Assembly (NCBI GenBank): GCA_046351325.1
Contig: JAXLYR010000002.1
Coordinates: 434,001-498,000, forward strand
Source: Xiheicaenibacterium sp046351325
Lineage (GTDB): Bacteria > Myxococcota_A > Polyangia > Polyangiales > Polyangiaceae
DNA: 64,000 nucleotides
Reading direction: 5' to 3'
Position numbers and translations under genes: made by a program. The first letter of the stretch is position 1. Each line of letters begins with the position of its first letter. Below, piece after piece: positions 35,878 through 44,071 of the stretch. The notes under the pieces were generated by a model. The model worked only from the letters and a program-made list of their open reading frames with translations. It was not told the origin of the DNA and searched no databases.

Positions 35878-37559
35878 CGCCGGACGAATTCGAGGGCCAC
35901 GTTCGCGCGGGCCGCTCCTTCAGCGCCATACGCCTCATGCGCATGGACCTTTCGAAGCGCAGCCTCGAGGGCGTCGACCTCGCGAAGGCGAAGCTCGAGC
36001 ACGTGAAGCTCGACGGCGCGACCCTGTCGAGCGCGAAGCTCGAGGGCGGCGAGCTCACGCACGTCTCTGCGATCGCGGCGAACCTCGCGGGCGCGAACCT
36101 CGTCGAGGCGCGCGCGCTCTTCGTCACGCTCGAGAAGGCAGACCTCCGCGGGGCGAAGCTCACGCGCGGCTTCTTTCCCCAGGTGAACCTCGCGGGCGCG
36201 AACCTCGAGAACGCCGACCTCGAGGACGCCGTCCTCGTCGGCGCGGATCTCACGGGCGCGAACCTGCGCGGCGCGAACCTCGCGGGCGCGCGCCTCGACA
36301 TGTGCAAGCTCGAGGGCGCGGATCTCTCGGGCGCGCGGCTCGTCACGACGAGCTTCGTGAAGGCCGCGATGAAGCGCTCGAAGGTCGTGGGCGCGCGGCT
36401 CGAGCAGGTGAGCTTCGCGTCGGCCGACGTGCGCGGCGTCGACTTCGAGGGCTCGGTGTTCGACCGCGTCGTCATCGCGCAGACGGATCTGCGTGGGATC
36501 ACCTGGCCGGATCGCTGCCTGCAGACGCACTTCATCGAGACCCGGCTCAGCGATCTGCGCGGCGGCCCCGTTGATTTGTCAGGCAAACAATTCCAAAGCT
36601 GCGGCTTCTTCGGGATGGAGCTCGCGCGCCTCTCGATGCGCGGCGCGAACCTCGAGGGCAGCGTCTTTCAAAAGTCGAACCTCGAGGCCACGGATCTCAC
36701 GGGCGCGCGGCTCGGCAGCTGCGCGTTCATCGAGTGCAACCTGAAGGGGCAGGCCCTCGCGAGCCGCGACCTCGTGCACATGGCGTTCGTCGACTGCGAC
36801 CTCACGGGCGCGTCGCTCGAGGCCTCGCGCCTCGATCGCGTGCTCTTCCAAGGGAGCAAGCTCGTCTCGGTGAACCTCGCGCACGCGCACCTCAAGGACG
36901 TGAACTTCACGCGCGCGACGCTCCAAGACCTCACGACGCGCGAGACCATCTTCGAGGGCGTGGACCTCTCGGGGGTCGATCTCTCGGCGCTCCAGTTCGA
37001 GCGCGGCCGCTTCCTCCGCTGCGCGTTCAACCGCGCGGACCTCACGGGCCGCAGCTTCGAGGAGGCCGACCTCACCGGCTCGAGCTTCAACTACGCGACG
37101 CTCACGCGCGCACGCTTCGACGGCGCGGAGCTCTCGACGGCGCTCTTCATGGATGCGCAGGCCGACCAGGTGAGCTTCGCCAAGGTGCAGGGCCGCGGGA
37201 CCTACTTCGGCGGGGCGAAGCTGCGCGGCAGCATCTTCAACGGTTCGAACCTCCCGCTCGTGAGCTTCATGGGCGCTGACCTCTCGGGCGCGAGCTTGAG
37301 CCACTCGAAGCTCGACCGCGGGATGTTCATGACCTGCAAGGCCCCGCGCTGCCTGTTCGGCGGCTCGTCGATGGTCGGGGCCGACTTCTCGCACGCGGAT
37401 CTCACCGACGCGGACTTCACCCAAGCCGATCTGCGGCAGGCGAACCTGCACGCGACCGTCACGCGCGGCGCGAGCATGGGCACCGCCAACACGACCGGCT
37501 CGCGCGGCACCGACCAAGACCTCCTCGGCGCCGAGACCTTCAAGCGCAAAGCCTTTTGA
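35874..37559 (+). CDS. Pentapeptide-repeat protein (T6SS accessory)
   Basis: A 561-residue protein that is almost entirely pentapeptide repeat, from about residue 18 to 540, seen in runs such as ANLAGANLVEARALF, ADLTGANLRGANLAGARL and ADLTDADFTQADLRQANL. The expected fold is a long right-handed quadrilateral beta-helix of roughly 100 units. The short N-terminus (MTPDEFEGHVRAGRSFS) may be a docking helix. It has no signal peptide or membrane segment. It is coupled to the DUF2169 gene by an ATGA overlap and followed by the DUF3540 gene. Its role in the T6SS tip complex is inferred from the conserved company of these genes. Confidence 0.88.
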   Translation: MTPDEFEGHVRAGRSFSAIRLMRMDLSKRSLEGVDLAKAKLEHVKLDGATLSSAKLEGGELTHVSAIAANLAGANLVEARALFVTLEKADLRGAKLTRGFFPQVNLAGANLENADLEDAVLVGADLTGANLRGANLAGARLDMCKLEGADLSGARLVTTSFVKAAMKRSKVVGARLEQVSFASADVRGVDFEGSVFDRVVIAQTDLRGITWPDRCLQTHFIETRLSDLRGGPVDLSGKQFQSCGFFGMELARLSMRGANLEGSVFQKSNLEATDLTGARLGSCAFIECNLKGQALASRDLVHMAFVDCDLTGASLEASRLDRVLFQGSKLVSVNLAHAHLKDVNFTRATLQDLTTRETIFEGVDLSGVDLSALQFERGRFLRCAFNRADLTGRSFEEADLTGSSFNYATLTRARFDGAELSTALFMDAQADQVSFAKVQGRGTYFGGAKLRGSIFNGSNLPLVSFMGADLSGASLSHSKLDRGMFMTCKAPRCLFGGSSMVGADFSHADLTDADFTQADLRQANLHATVTRGASMGTANTTGSRGTDQDLLGAETFKRKAF

Positions 37560-37573
37560 CGGAGAGAAGCGGC

Positions 37574-38185
37574 ATGGCAAACACGGCGAAGATCGAAGAC
37601 GACGCAGCGAAGCCGCTCGAGGTCATCGAGGGCGAGGGGCACGCACTCGACGCGCGCGGGCTCTCGGTCGTGACGGCGAGCGAGCTCTTGGTCGGGCCGG
37701 CGCGCGTGCGCGAGGTCGGCCCGAGCTTCGTGCTCGTCGAGGCCGCGGGGCGCGCAGCGCTCGAGCGCGCCGAGCTCGCGTTCGCGCAGCCCTATGTGCC
37801 CGCGGTCGGCGACCTCCTCGTCGTGATGGGTCGACCGGGCGAGCTCTACGCGGTCGGCGTCCTGCGTGGCCGCGGTCACACGACGCTCTCCGTCGAGGGT
37901 GATTTGTCCCTCAAAGCATCGGGCACGCTGCACCTCACGGGGCGCCAGGGCATCGTCCTCGAGGGCGAGGAGATCTCCGTCGAAGCCGGGAAAATCCAGA
38001 CGGTCGCGCGCGCCGCGGTCGAGGTGTTCGGCTCGCTCGTGCAGCGCGTGAGCGGCCTCATCTCGCAGAAGGGCCGCGACGTCCACGTCGAGGCCGACGA
38101 GTCCCACGTCACGAGAGCGAAGAACGCCACCATCGTCACCGAAGAGAACGTGGTCGTGAACGGCAAGCAGCTCTTCTTGGGCTGA
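37574..38185 (+). CDS. DUF3540-type T6SS accessory protein
   Basis: A 203-residue protein. The pattern matches the DUF3540 family of T6SS loci: an N-terminal OB-like region with YVPAVGDLLVVMGRPGELYAVGVL, then a short beta-helical stretch (GDLSLKASGTLHLTGRQGIVLEGEEISVEAGKI broken by turns) and a final ESHVTRAKNATIVTEENVVVNGKQLFLG. The end resembles a small VgrG-type spike. It probably sits in the tip complex with the PAAR-like protein encoded next. I chose the ATG at 37574, preceded by GGAGAG; an in-frame TTG at 37556 overlaps the previous stop. Confidence 0.82.
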   Translation: MANTAKIEDDAAKPLEVIEGEGHALDARGLSVVTASELLVGPARVREVGPSFVLVEAAGRAALERAELAFAQPYVPAVGDLLVVMGRPGELYAVGVLRGRGHTTLSVEGDLSLKASGTLHLTGRQGIVLEGEEISVEAGKIQTVARAAVEVFGSLVQRVSGLISQKGRDVHVEADESHVTRAKNATIVTEENVVVNGKQLFLG

Positions 38186-38195
38186 GCGAGGAACG

Positions 38196-39212
38196 ATGCT
38201 CCCTGCATGCAACCGAGGCGCGGGCGCGAACGTCCACCTCTTCGACGTCTGCCTGACGCCGCCTGTCCCGCCGAAGCCCGTGCCGTACGTCAACCGCGCG
38301 TACAACATCACCGGCTTCCTCTTCGTCCCCAACGTGTTCATCACGATGCTGCCGGCGCACAACCTCGGCACGTGGCTGATGGCGAGCACGGGCGACGAAC
38401 CGGGCACGCTCCATTGGACCATCATGGGGTGGAGTCGCTACATCACCGGCAACCCGATCGTGTTCGTAGGGATGCTCCCCGCCGTGCATTTGACCGTGCG
38501 AACGATCTCGAACCGCGGCAACGCGATGAAGGGGATCTGCGCCCAGCCGAGCGCCGTCAACGTGATGTACACCTCGGCCGAGGCGCTCCGCGATCCGAGC
38601 GCGACCGAGCGCGCGAGCGATCTCCTGCCGTTTGCGGGGGCGCGCGCGGACGCCCTCGTGTCCTCGTCGAGGGAGGGCGGGACGCTGCGGATCCGGCTCG
38701 AGAAGATCGCCTCGGGCACGCCGCTCGCGGTGCGACGTCTCCTCGCCGAGGGTGAGCCGCCCGAGCACGTCGTGCTCGATCTGCGCGGTAACCCCGGCGG
38801 CGATCTCGACGCGGCCGTGCGGCTCGTCGAGCTCTTCGTGCCGTTCGGCTCGCGCGTCGCGATGGTCGAGGACGCCTACGGCGATCGGGTCGAGCGGCGC
38901 ACGCGCGGCGAGCCCATCTTCACGGGGCCGCTTTCCATCGAGGTCGATGCTTTGACAGCGTCAGCCGCAGAGGTCGTCGCTACCGCGCTCGCCAAGCTCG
39001 AGCGCGCGAGCATCGTGGGCGGGCCTTCTTACGGCAAGGGCACCATCCAGACCTTCGTCGACGGTGAGGGCTTCGGCACCGTGGGTCGCGTGCTCGATCC
39101 CGACGGCGCGCCCATCGGCAGCGAGGTCCTCGAGCATCGCGAGATCCCTGATTATCGCCTCGCGAACGCCACGTGGGAGATGCCGCTCGAGTTGTCGACG
39201 AACGTCATGTAG
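38196..39212 (+). CDS. PAAR-like (DUF4150) domain fused to S41 C-terminal-processing protease
   Basis: A 338-residue two-domain protein. The N-terminal part (about 1-130) matches DUF4150/PAAR-like tips: NVHLFDVCLTPPVPPKPVPY, STGDEPGT, TIMGWSRYITGNPIVFVG and SNRGNA. The C-terminal part (about 165-320) is an S41 peptidase core with VVLDLRGNPGGDLDAAV, then TASAAEV holding the nucleophile Ser256, and SYGKGTIQTF holding the general base Lys281 and Gln285. The Ser-Lys-Gln spacing (25 and 4) equals that of B. subtilis CtpB (Ser309, Lys334, Gln338). No PDZ domain is present. A tip-borne protease effector is the simplest reading. No obvious immunity gene follows. The last 61 bp overlap the convergent lipoprotein gene. 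Confidence 0.85.
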   Translation: MLPACNRGAGANVHLFDVCLTPPVPPKPVPYVNRAYNITGFLFVPNVFITMLPAHNLGTWLMASTGDEPGTLHWTIMGWSRYITGNPIVFVGMLPAVHLTVRTISNRGNAMKGICAQPSAVNVMYTSAEALRDPSATERASDLLPFAGARADALVSSSREGGTLRIRLEKIASGTPLAVRRLLAEGEPPEHVVLDLRGNPGGDLDAAVRLVELFVPFGSRVAMVEDAYGDRVERRTRGEPIFTGPLSIEVDALTASAAEVVATALAKLERASIVGGPSYGKGTIQTFVDGEGFGTVGRVLDPDGAPIGSEVLEHREIPDYRLANATWEMPLELSTNVM

Positions 39213-40537
39213 AAGTGCCCGTCGAGCGCCGCGATGCCGCTGTAGTCGCCGAGCCAGTCGATGTCGGCGCGTATCGGGGTGAAGACGACAGGGTTCGCGA
39301 CGACGCTCGTTGGAGCGAAGCCGCTGTCCGCGTTCGGGCTCGTCGTGATGCGAAAGGACCCGTTCGTGTCGCCGAAGAAGTCGCCGACGTAATAGGTGAG
39401 GCCGATCGTTCCGCTGAGGTCGCGACTGAGCGTGGGCAGCATCGCCATCGAGGTCTCTTGGACGTTGACGGCCGAGCCGAACGACAGGCCGCCGTCGACG
39501 CTCCGCTTCATTTGGGTCGCGAAGAGAATCGGCGTGTCACCCTCTCCGGCGGGGTCCTCGGTGAGCCCGTAGCTCACGAGCACCTCGTTGCCCCGCACGA
39601 CGCAGGTCGGGTCGGTGAACGCGACGAGCTCGCCGGGGTCCGACACGGGGATCGGCGCCGACCAGTTCGCGCCGAGATCGTCCGAGAACGCAGTCTCGAT
39701 CGATGCGTTCAGCCCCTGATCGAGCGCGACCCACACAGCGTGGAGGCGCCCGCCGTCGATCGGATCGGTGCACGGGTAGATGAGGTTCCGGAAGATGTTG
39801 AACGCCCCATCGTGCATGATGGTGTTCCGCTCCCAGTTCGCGCCGTCGAAGCTCCGCACCGCGACCGCGTCGAACCCCGTCCCGTTCGCCTCGGCGAACG
39901 TCACCATGATCGTGCCCTCGGGCGTGTGGGCGATCCATGGTTTGTCCCTCAAATCATTCGGCGTCCCGGCGACGGCCGCGATCGCGGGGTCGAACTCGGG
40001 GACGCCCGCGGGGGCTCGCGCGACGAGCACCGTCATGTTCCCGGGTTGCCCTCCGCCTACAATGTCGTAAGCGACCCACGTGAGGTAGAACGTGCCGCTC
40101 TCGTCGACGGTGAGGACCGGATCGGAGGCGTTCGAGAGCGGCGGGTTCTCGGCGCGGATGGGGCTGCCCCACGTGTCGCCGAAGTCCGTCGAGAAGGCGT
40201 AGCTGATGAAGGACGAGCCTGCGTTGTTGTCGACCGAGATCCAGGCCGCGACGACGAAGCCGTTCGGCGCGGCTTTCACGTCGGTCTCGCCCTCGAAGAA
40301 CGAGTCCGGCGAGGTCGAGATGATCGTGGTGACGGTCCCACCACCGCTGCCACCGCTGCCGCCGGAGCCGCCCACCGGCCCTGCGCCGACGCCGCCGTCG
40401 CCACCCTGGGGCGCGGCCCCGCCACCGCCGGTGTGATCACCGCCGCCACCACCCGCGTTCGGGCCATCGAGAGTCGTGCGGGCGCCGCAAGCGACGCACG
40501 CCAAGGTCGTCAGAACGAACAAGCGAGACAAGCGCAT
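39152..40537 (-). CDS. Lipoprotein with sialidase/BNR-like beta-propeller
   Basis: A 461-residue exported protein. The signal (MRLSRLFVLTTLACVAC) offers Cys14 or Cys17 as the lipid site. A Gly/Ser-rich spacer (about 25-70) follows, typical of myxobacterial surface lipoproteins. The body has Asp-box-like turns: FSTDFGDTWGSP, FSDDLGANWSAP and RSVDGGLSFGSA. These mark a six-bladed sialidase-type propeller. I cannot assign a sialidase active-site triad. The ATG at 40537 fits the signal peptide; the ORF opens farther upstream to 40606. The C-terminus VDNSSGISHVAFARR overlaps the protease gene on the other strand. Confidence 0.82.
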   Translation of the reverse strand: MRLSRLFVLTTLACVACGARTTLDGPNAGGGGGDHTGGGGAAPQGGDGGVGAGPVGGSGGSGGSGGGTVTTIISTSPDSFFEGETDVKAAPNGFVVAAWISVDNNAGSSFISYAFSTDFGDTWGSPIRAENPPLSNASDPVLTVDESGTFYLTWVAYDIVGGGQPGNMTVLVARAPAGVPEFDPAIAAVAGTPNDLRDKPWIAHTPEGTIMVTFAEANGTGFDAVAVRSFDGANWERNTIMHDGAFNIFRNLIYPCTDPIDGGRLHAVWVALDQGLNASIETAFSDDLGANWSAPIPVSDPGELVAFTDPTCVVRGNEVLVSYGLTEDPAGEGDTPILFATQMKRSVDGGLSFGSAVNVQETSMAMLPTLSRDLSGTIGLTYYVGDFFGDTNGSFRITTSPNADSGFAPTSVVANPVVFTPIRADIDWLGDYSGIAALDGHFYMTFVDNSSGISHVAFARR

Positions 40538-40600
40538 GGCGCGCAGCATACCGCGACCTGCCGCCCTGCTCTCGAGCGCTGAAGTGCCCAAGCGAGATGT

Positions 40601-40614
40601 TGACATTGTTGTAA
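40601..40614 (+). repeat. Dyad TGACA-TTGT-TGTAA (intergenic)
   Basis: The only copy in a gene-free gap, 64 bp upstream of the beta-propeller lipoprotein start (minus strand) and 90 bp upstream of the P-loop kinase start. TTGACA at 40600-40605 could also act as a -35 box, so the site overlaps a possible promoter. Confidence 0.5.
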
Positions 40615-40704
40615 CCGTTTGAGGATCGAGGGGCCCTGCGGGTCGTGGCAGGGGACAGTCAGCGGTTCGTTGCGGCGCGAAGCGCGGGCCTTCATCCTGG
40701 CCGC

Positions 40705-41226
40705 GTGGGTACGGAAGACGACACGCGGCTCATCGTCGTGCGTGGGCCCTGTGGTGCAGGAAAGACCACGATCGCGTCGAGGCTGTTGGACTCCCCTCGG
40801 CCGACCGCGCTCATCCAACAGGACCCCTACAGGTTCATCTTCAACGTGCGCGAAGGCGAGACGTACTCGGCGGCCGTGCGACAGATGATTTGCGAGAACG
40901 TGCTCACCGCGCTCCGCAGCGGGTTCGACGTCGTCCTCGAGGGGATCCTCCGCAAGAAGGGATATCGCGAGGTGTTCGCGACGATCTTCCGCGAGCACCC
41001 GCGGCATAACCACCTCTTCTATCTGGACGTCAGCTTCGAGGAGACCCTGCGCCGCCACAGAGGTCGCGCGAAGGTCGGGTCTTTCACCGAGGAAGACATG
41101 CGGGCCTGGTACAGGGAACGCGACGTCCTCGGCTACTCGTGCGAGCGCGTCATCGAGGAGTCGAGCACGCTCGACGAAGCGGTGCGCCTGATCCAGAGCG
41201 CGCGTGATGAGAGAACGCCGTTATAG
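40705..41226 (+). CDS. P-loop kinase (zeta-toxin/AAA_33-like)
   Basis: A 173-residue P-loop phosphotransferase. Walker A is GPCGAGKTT. Next come IQQDPYRFIF, DVVLEGILRKKGYREVF and YLDVSFEETLRRHRGR, the last an Arg-rich lid. This pattern fits small AAA_33/zeta-toxin-like kinases acting on nucleotides, sugars or similar small molecules. No antitoxin-like partner gene is adjacent, so a toxin role is not supported. I chose GTG at 40705; a GTG at 40645 is also in frame. It abuts the STAND regulator gene, with the two stop codons touching. Confidence 0.8.
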   Translation: MGTEDDTRLIVVRGPCGAGKTTIASRLLDSPRPTALIQQDPYRFIFNVREGETYSAAVRQMICENVLTALRSGFDVVLEGILRKKGYREVFATIFREHPRHNHLFYLDVSFEETLRRHRGRAKVGSFTEEDMRAWYRERDVLGYSCERVIEESSTLDEAVRLIQSARDERTPL

Positions 41227-43977
41227 TTACTCCAGGACGAAGGCCCCGACGGGGCGGAGCAGGTAGCCACCGGCCTCGCTGACGAGGTGATCGCGCAGCC
41301 CGAGCTTCCGCAGCGTCGTGAGCGCCACGTGCACGCGGTTGTGGGCAGCGCGCTCGGCGATGCGCTCGCCGGGCCAGCCGGCCGCGATGATCTCGTAGAG
41401 GTCCATCGTCTCGCCGGGCGCTGAGACGCGGCGCTCGGCGAGCGCGAGCAGGATCCTCTGGAGCGGCACGCGCTTCGACAGGTCGACGTCACTCGTCGCG
41501 TGCGGCAAGCGGAAGGCGCGCGCGCCCTTGCGCACGACGAACGGCGGCTCGCCCTCTGCGAGACCGTCCCGACGAGCCTCGGCGCGCTCGAGGATCCGCA
41601 GCGCGAAGCGCACGTCGTCCGACGCGTGCTCGGTCGCAGCGCGCCGCGCCCGCGCGAGCGCGACGTCGTGCGCGACGGCGCCGCTAGCGACCTCGATGGT
41701 GCTCTTCATGATGTCGACCGTCGTGCGGATGGAGGCCTCGCTCGCGCACGCGCCGGCCGCGCGCTCGGCGAGCGCGATGCGCTCGGTCGAGCGGAGCCGG
41801 CGTGGGTCGAGCGAAGCGAGACTGGGGCTCCGGTCCTCCGGAGCCCGAGCCGGCGGAGCGAGCGATGGCGTCGAGGCTGCGCGCTCTCCGCGCAGGGCGT
41901 CGAGGGCCGCGAGCGTGGACTCGAGCAGCGCCTCGTAGCGCGGAGCGCCGATCGTCTCGATGAGCTCGCGCGCCTGCGTGAGGACCTGCTTCGCGTCGGA
42001 GAGCTGCCACTTCTCGAAGTACGCCGCGCCCAAATAAAAGAGGGCGCTCGCCTCGCGGTGCGGGTTGCCGATCCCTCGAAAGATGGAGACAGCCTCGCGG
42101 TGGTGGGCGATCGCGGCGTCGATTTCACCGCGCTCTTGGAGCACGAGCGCGCGACCGCTGAGGAGCGCGCCCTCGGCCTGTTTGGCGCCGATCGCGCGGA
42201 CGATCTCGAGCGCCTCGTCGAACCGCGTGAGCGCCTCGTCGTACTGCCGGTGAAAGAGCGAGACGACGCCGGCCTCGTAGAGCGCGAAGGGCAACCCCTC
42301 GCGGTCGCCGGCGGCGCGATAGAGCGCGACGGCCCGGTTGAGGTGCTCTTCGGCGCGATCGAGCGCGCCCTCGCGACGGAACGCGTGCGCCATCCTCCTC
42401 AGGATCTCGGCGCGTCGCGCGTCGCTCGCGGGATCATTTGCACCCCCAAGCATCTCGAGAGCCTCGGCGAACGTCGCGCGGGCCTCTTCTGTGCGGCCCT
42501 CGGTCTCGACGAGCTCGCCGACGCGTGCTCGGGCCAGCGCAGCGAGGCCGGACCTCTCTGCGCCGAGGAGCGCGAGCGCGGCGTCGAGATCGCCCCGCGC
42601 GCGACCGAGATCGCCGAGATCGCGGTGCGCTTGGGCCCGGTGGATCAGCGCCTCGGCGGCGAGCTCTTCGCTGACGAGCGGGCGCGAGGCGCCCAGCAAG
42701 GCCTCGTCGAGCAAGCGCAGGAGCAAGCGAAAATGGCCGCGCCGCGCGAAGACGGGCGCCACCGCGAGCGCGATCGCGAAGGACTGCGCCGCGGCCTCGG
42801 CCGACCGCTCGCCGCGCAAGAAGTCGTGGGCCGCGAGCAAATTGTCGAGCTCGCGCGTGAGCCTCGCGAAGCCGAGCGCGCCGCCGCTCGCCCAGCCCGA
42901 CGCGGCCTCTGCGAAATAGCGCGCGTGCGCCGCGAGCACTCGCTGCCGAGCCTCGGGCTGAGCTTCGGAGTTCAGGATCTCGCGGATCGTTTCGAAAATA
43001 GTAAATCGAGGTTGACCATGTTCGTCCGTCACGTTGACGAGCGAGCGGGCGACGAGCGCCTCGAGCGCGGCGAGCACGTCGCCGACGTCCTCGGTCGCGA
43101 CGGCCTCCGCGGCCTCGAGCGTGAAGCCGCCGTGAAAGACCGCGACGCTCTCGAGGCACCGGCGCGCGGCCGGCTCCAGCGACTCGAGCGACGCCCCGAA
43201 GGCGCGCCGCATCGAGCCGTGTTTGCCCGAGTCGCCGCGCCTTACGAGGAGGTCGAGCGGTCGCGCGAGTCGGGCGCGGAGCTGGCTCGCGCTGAGGACG
43301 CTCATGCGCGCCGCTGCGAGCTCGATCGCGAGCGGCACGCCGTCGAGTCGCCGCACGATGTCGGCCGCGGCCTCGAGCTCGGCCTCCTCGAACCGCAGCT
43401 CGGGGCGGAGCTCGCGCGCGCGACGGATGAAGAGCTCGACGGCCTCGGCGCGGAGGATGGCCTCGCGATCGTGAGCCTCGGGGGGTGGGACCGAGAGCGC
43501 CGGCAGCGCCCATTGGTGTTCGCCCGCGATGCCGAGCGCGACCCGCGAGGTCACCAAGAAGCGCGCGAGCGGAGCCTCGCGCATCCAGACGCCGAGCGTG
43601 ATCGCTGCGCTCGCCGCCAGCTGTTCGAAGTTGTCGAGCACGAGCAGGATGCGCTTGCGGCGCGCGAGCGCTCGGCCGAGCGAGCGCGCCATGCGCTCGT
43701 CGTCGCCTCCCTCGAGCGCGACCCCGAGCAGCGACGCGACGACCGAGTGCGCGCCCATCGGCGTGACCGCGCTCGTGAGATCGCAGAACCACACGCCGCC
43801 TGCGCCGTGCGCTCCGTATTCGGGCGCGAGCTCCAGCGCGAGCTCGCTCGCGATGCGCGTCTTGCCCATGCCGCCGAGGCCCACGATGGAAACCAGGCGC
43901 GCACCTCCGTCGAAGAGCTCGACGATGGCTCGACGGTCCGCGTCGCGCCCGACGAGGGCATCGGGTGTGCTGCCCAT
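41227..43977 (-). CDS. STAND ATPase transcriptional regulator with TPR repeats and C-terminal winged helix
   Basis: A 916-residue signal-transducing ATPase. Walker A is GLGGMGKTR (33-41) and Walker B is LLVLDNFE (111-118). The RFLVTSR sensor and GVPLAIELAAARM signature complete the NB-ARC-like module (about 10-330). A TPR region (about 380-700) follows. The last about 100 residues (RVPLQRILLALAERR, AHNRVHVALTTLRKLGLRDH, AGGYLLRP) form an OmpR/SARP-like winged helix. SARP-family regulators carry the winged helix at the N-terminus; here it is C-terminal. It is divergent from a ferritin-like lipoprotein gene, with an 11-bp-spaced direct repeat array between them. Confidence 0.88.
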   Translation of the reverse strand: MGSTPDALVGRDADRRAIVELFDGGARLVSIVGLGGMGKTRIASELALELAPEYGAHGAGGVWFCDLTSAVTPMGAHSVVASLLGVALEGGDDERMARSLGRALARRKRILLVLDNFEQLAASAAITLGVWMREAPLARFLVTSRVALGIAGEHQWALPALSVPPPEAHDREAILRAEAVELFIRRARELRPELRFEEAELEAAADIVRRLDGVPLAIELAAARMSVLSASQLRARLARPLDLLVRRGDSGKHGSMRRAFGASLESLEPAARRCLESVAVFHGGFTLEAAEAVATEDVGDVLAALEALVARSLVNVTDEHGQPRFTIFETIREILNSEAQPEARQRVLAAHARYFAEAASGWASGGALGFARLTRELDNLLAAHDFLRGERSAEAAAQSFAIALAVAPVFARRGHFRLLLRLLDEALLGASRPLVSEELAAEALIHRAQAHRDLGDLGRARGDLDAALALLGAERSGLAALARARVGELVETEGRTEEARATFAEALEMLGGANDPASDARRAEILRRMAHAFRREGALDRAEEHLNRAVALYRAAGDREGLPFALYEAGVVSLFHRQYDEALTRFDEALEIVRAIGAKQAEGALLSGRALVLQERGEIDAAIAHHREAVSIFRGIGNPHREASALFYLGAAYFEKWQLSDAKQVLTQARELIETIGAPRYEALLESTLAALDALRGERAASTPSLAPPARAPEDRSPSLASLDPRRLRSTERIALAERAAGACASEASIRTTVDIMKSTIEVASGAVAHDVALARARRAATEHASDDVRFALRILERAEARRDGLAEGEPPFVVRKGARAFRLPHATSDVDLSKRVPLQRILLALAERRVSAPGETMDLYEIIAAGWPGERIAERAAHNRVHVALTTLRKLGLRDHLVSEAGGYLLRPVGAFVLE

Positions 43978-44009
43978 CGCGTGAGAAGTATCAGCTTCTC
44001 CGCGCGCGG

Positions 44010-44038
44010 TTTAAGCGCCAATTAAGTCGAAGGTAAGC
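44010..44038. promoter_or_regulatory. Three 7-bp direct repeats at 11-bp pitch (candidate winged-helix operator)
   Basis: TTTAAGC (44010), ATTAAGT (44021) and GGTAAGC (44032) are separated by exactly 4 bp each. Heptamers with 4-bp spacers are the classic PhoB/OmpR/SARP binding geometry. The array sits between the STAND regulator, whose C-terminus is an OmpR-like winged helix, and the divergent ferritin-like gene 34 bp downstream. Confidence 0.6.
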
Positions 44039-44071
44039 GGCTCGCGAGCGAGGTTCTCGTGCGGAGGATCC

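Noticed and set aside
38945..38960. TGACAGCGTCA as a MatP-like or 14-bp dyad site
   Set aside because: It lacks the TGTAA arm and the flanking G/C of matS; it coincides with codons around the protease Ser.
23854..39212. Prophage interpretation of the tip-like genes
   Set aside because: No capsid, terminase, portal, integrase or lysis gene; DUF2169, DUF3540 and DUF4150 are T6SS companions.
40705..41226. Zeta-type toxin of a toxin-antitoxin pair
   Set aside because: No small antitoxin-like gene on either side, and the fold is shared with many housekeeping kinases.
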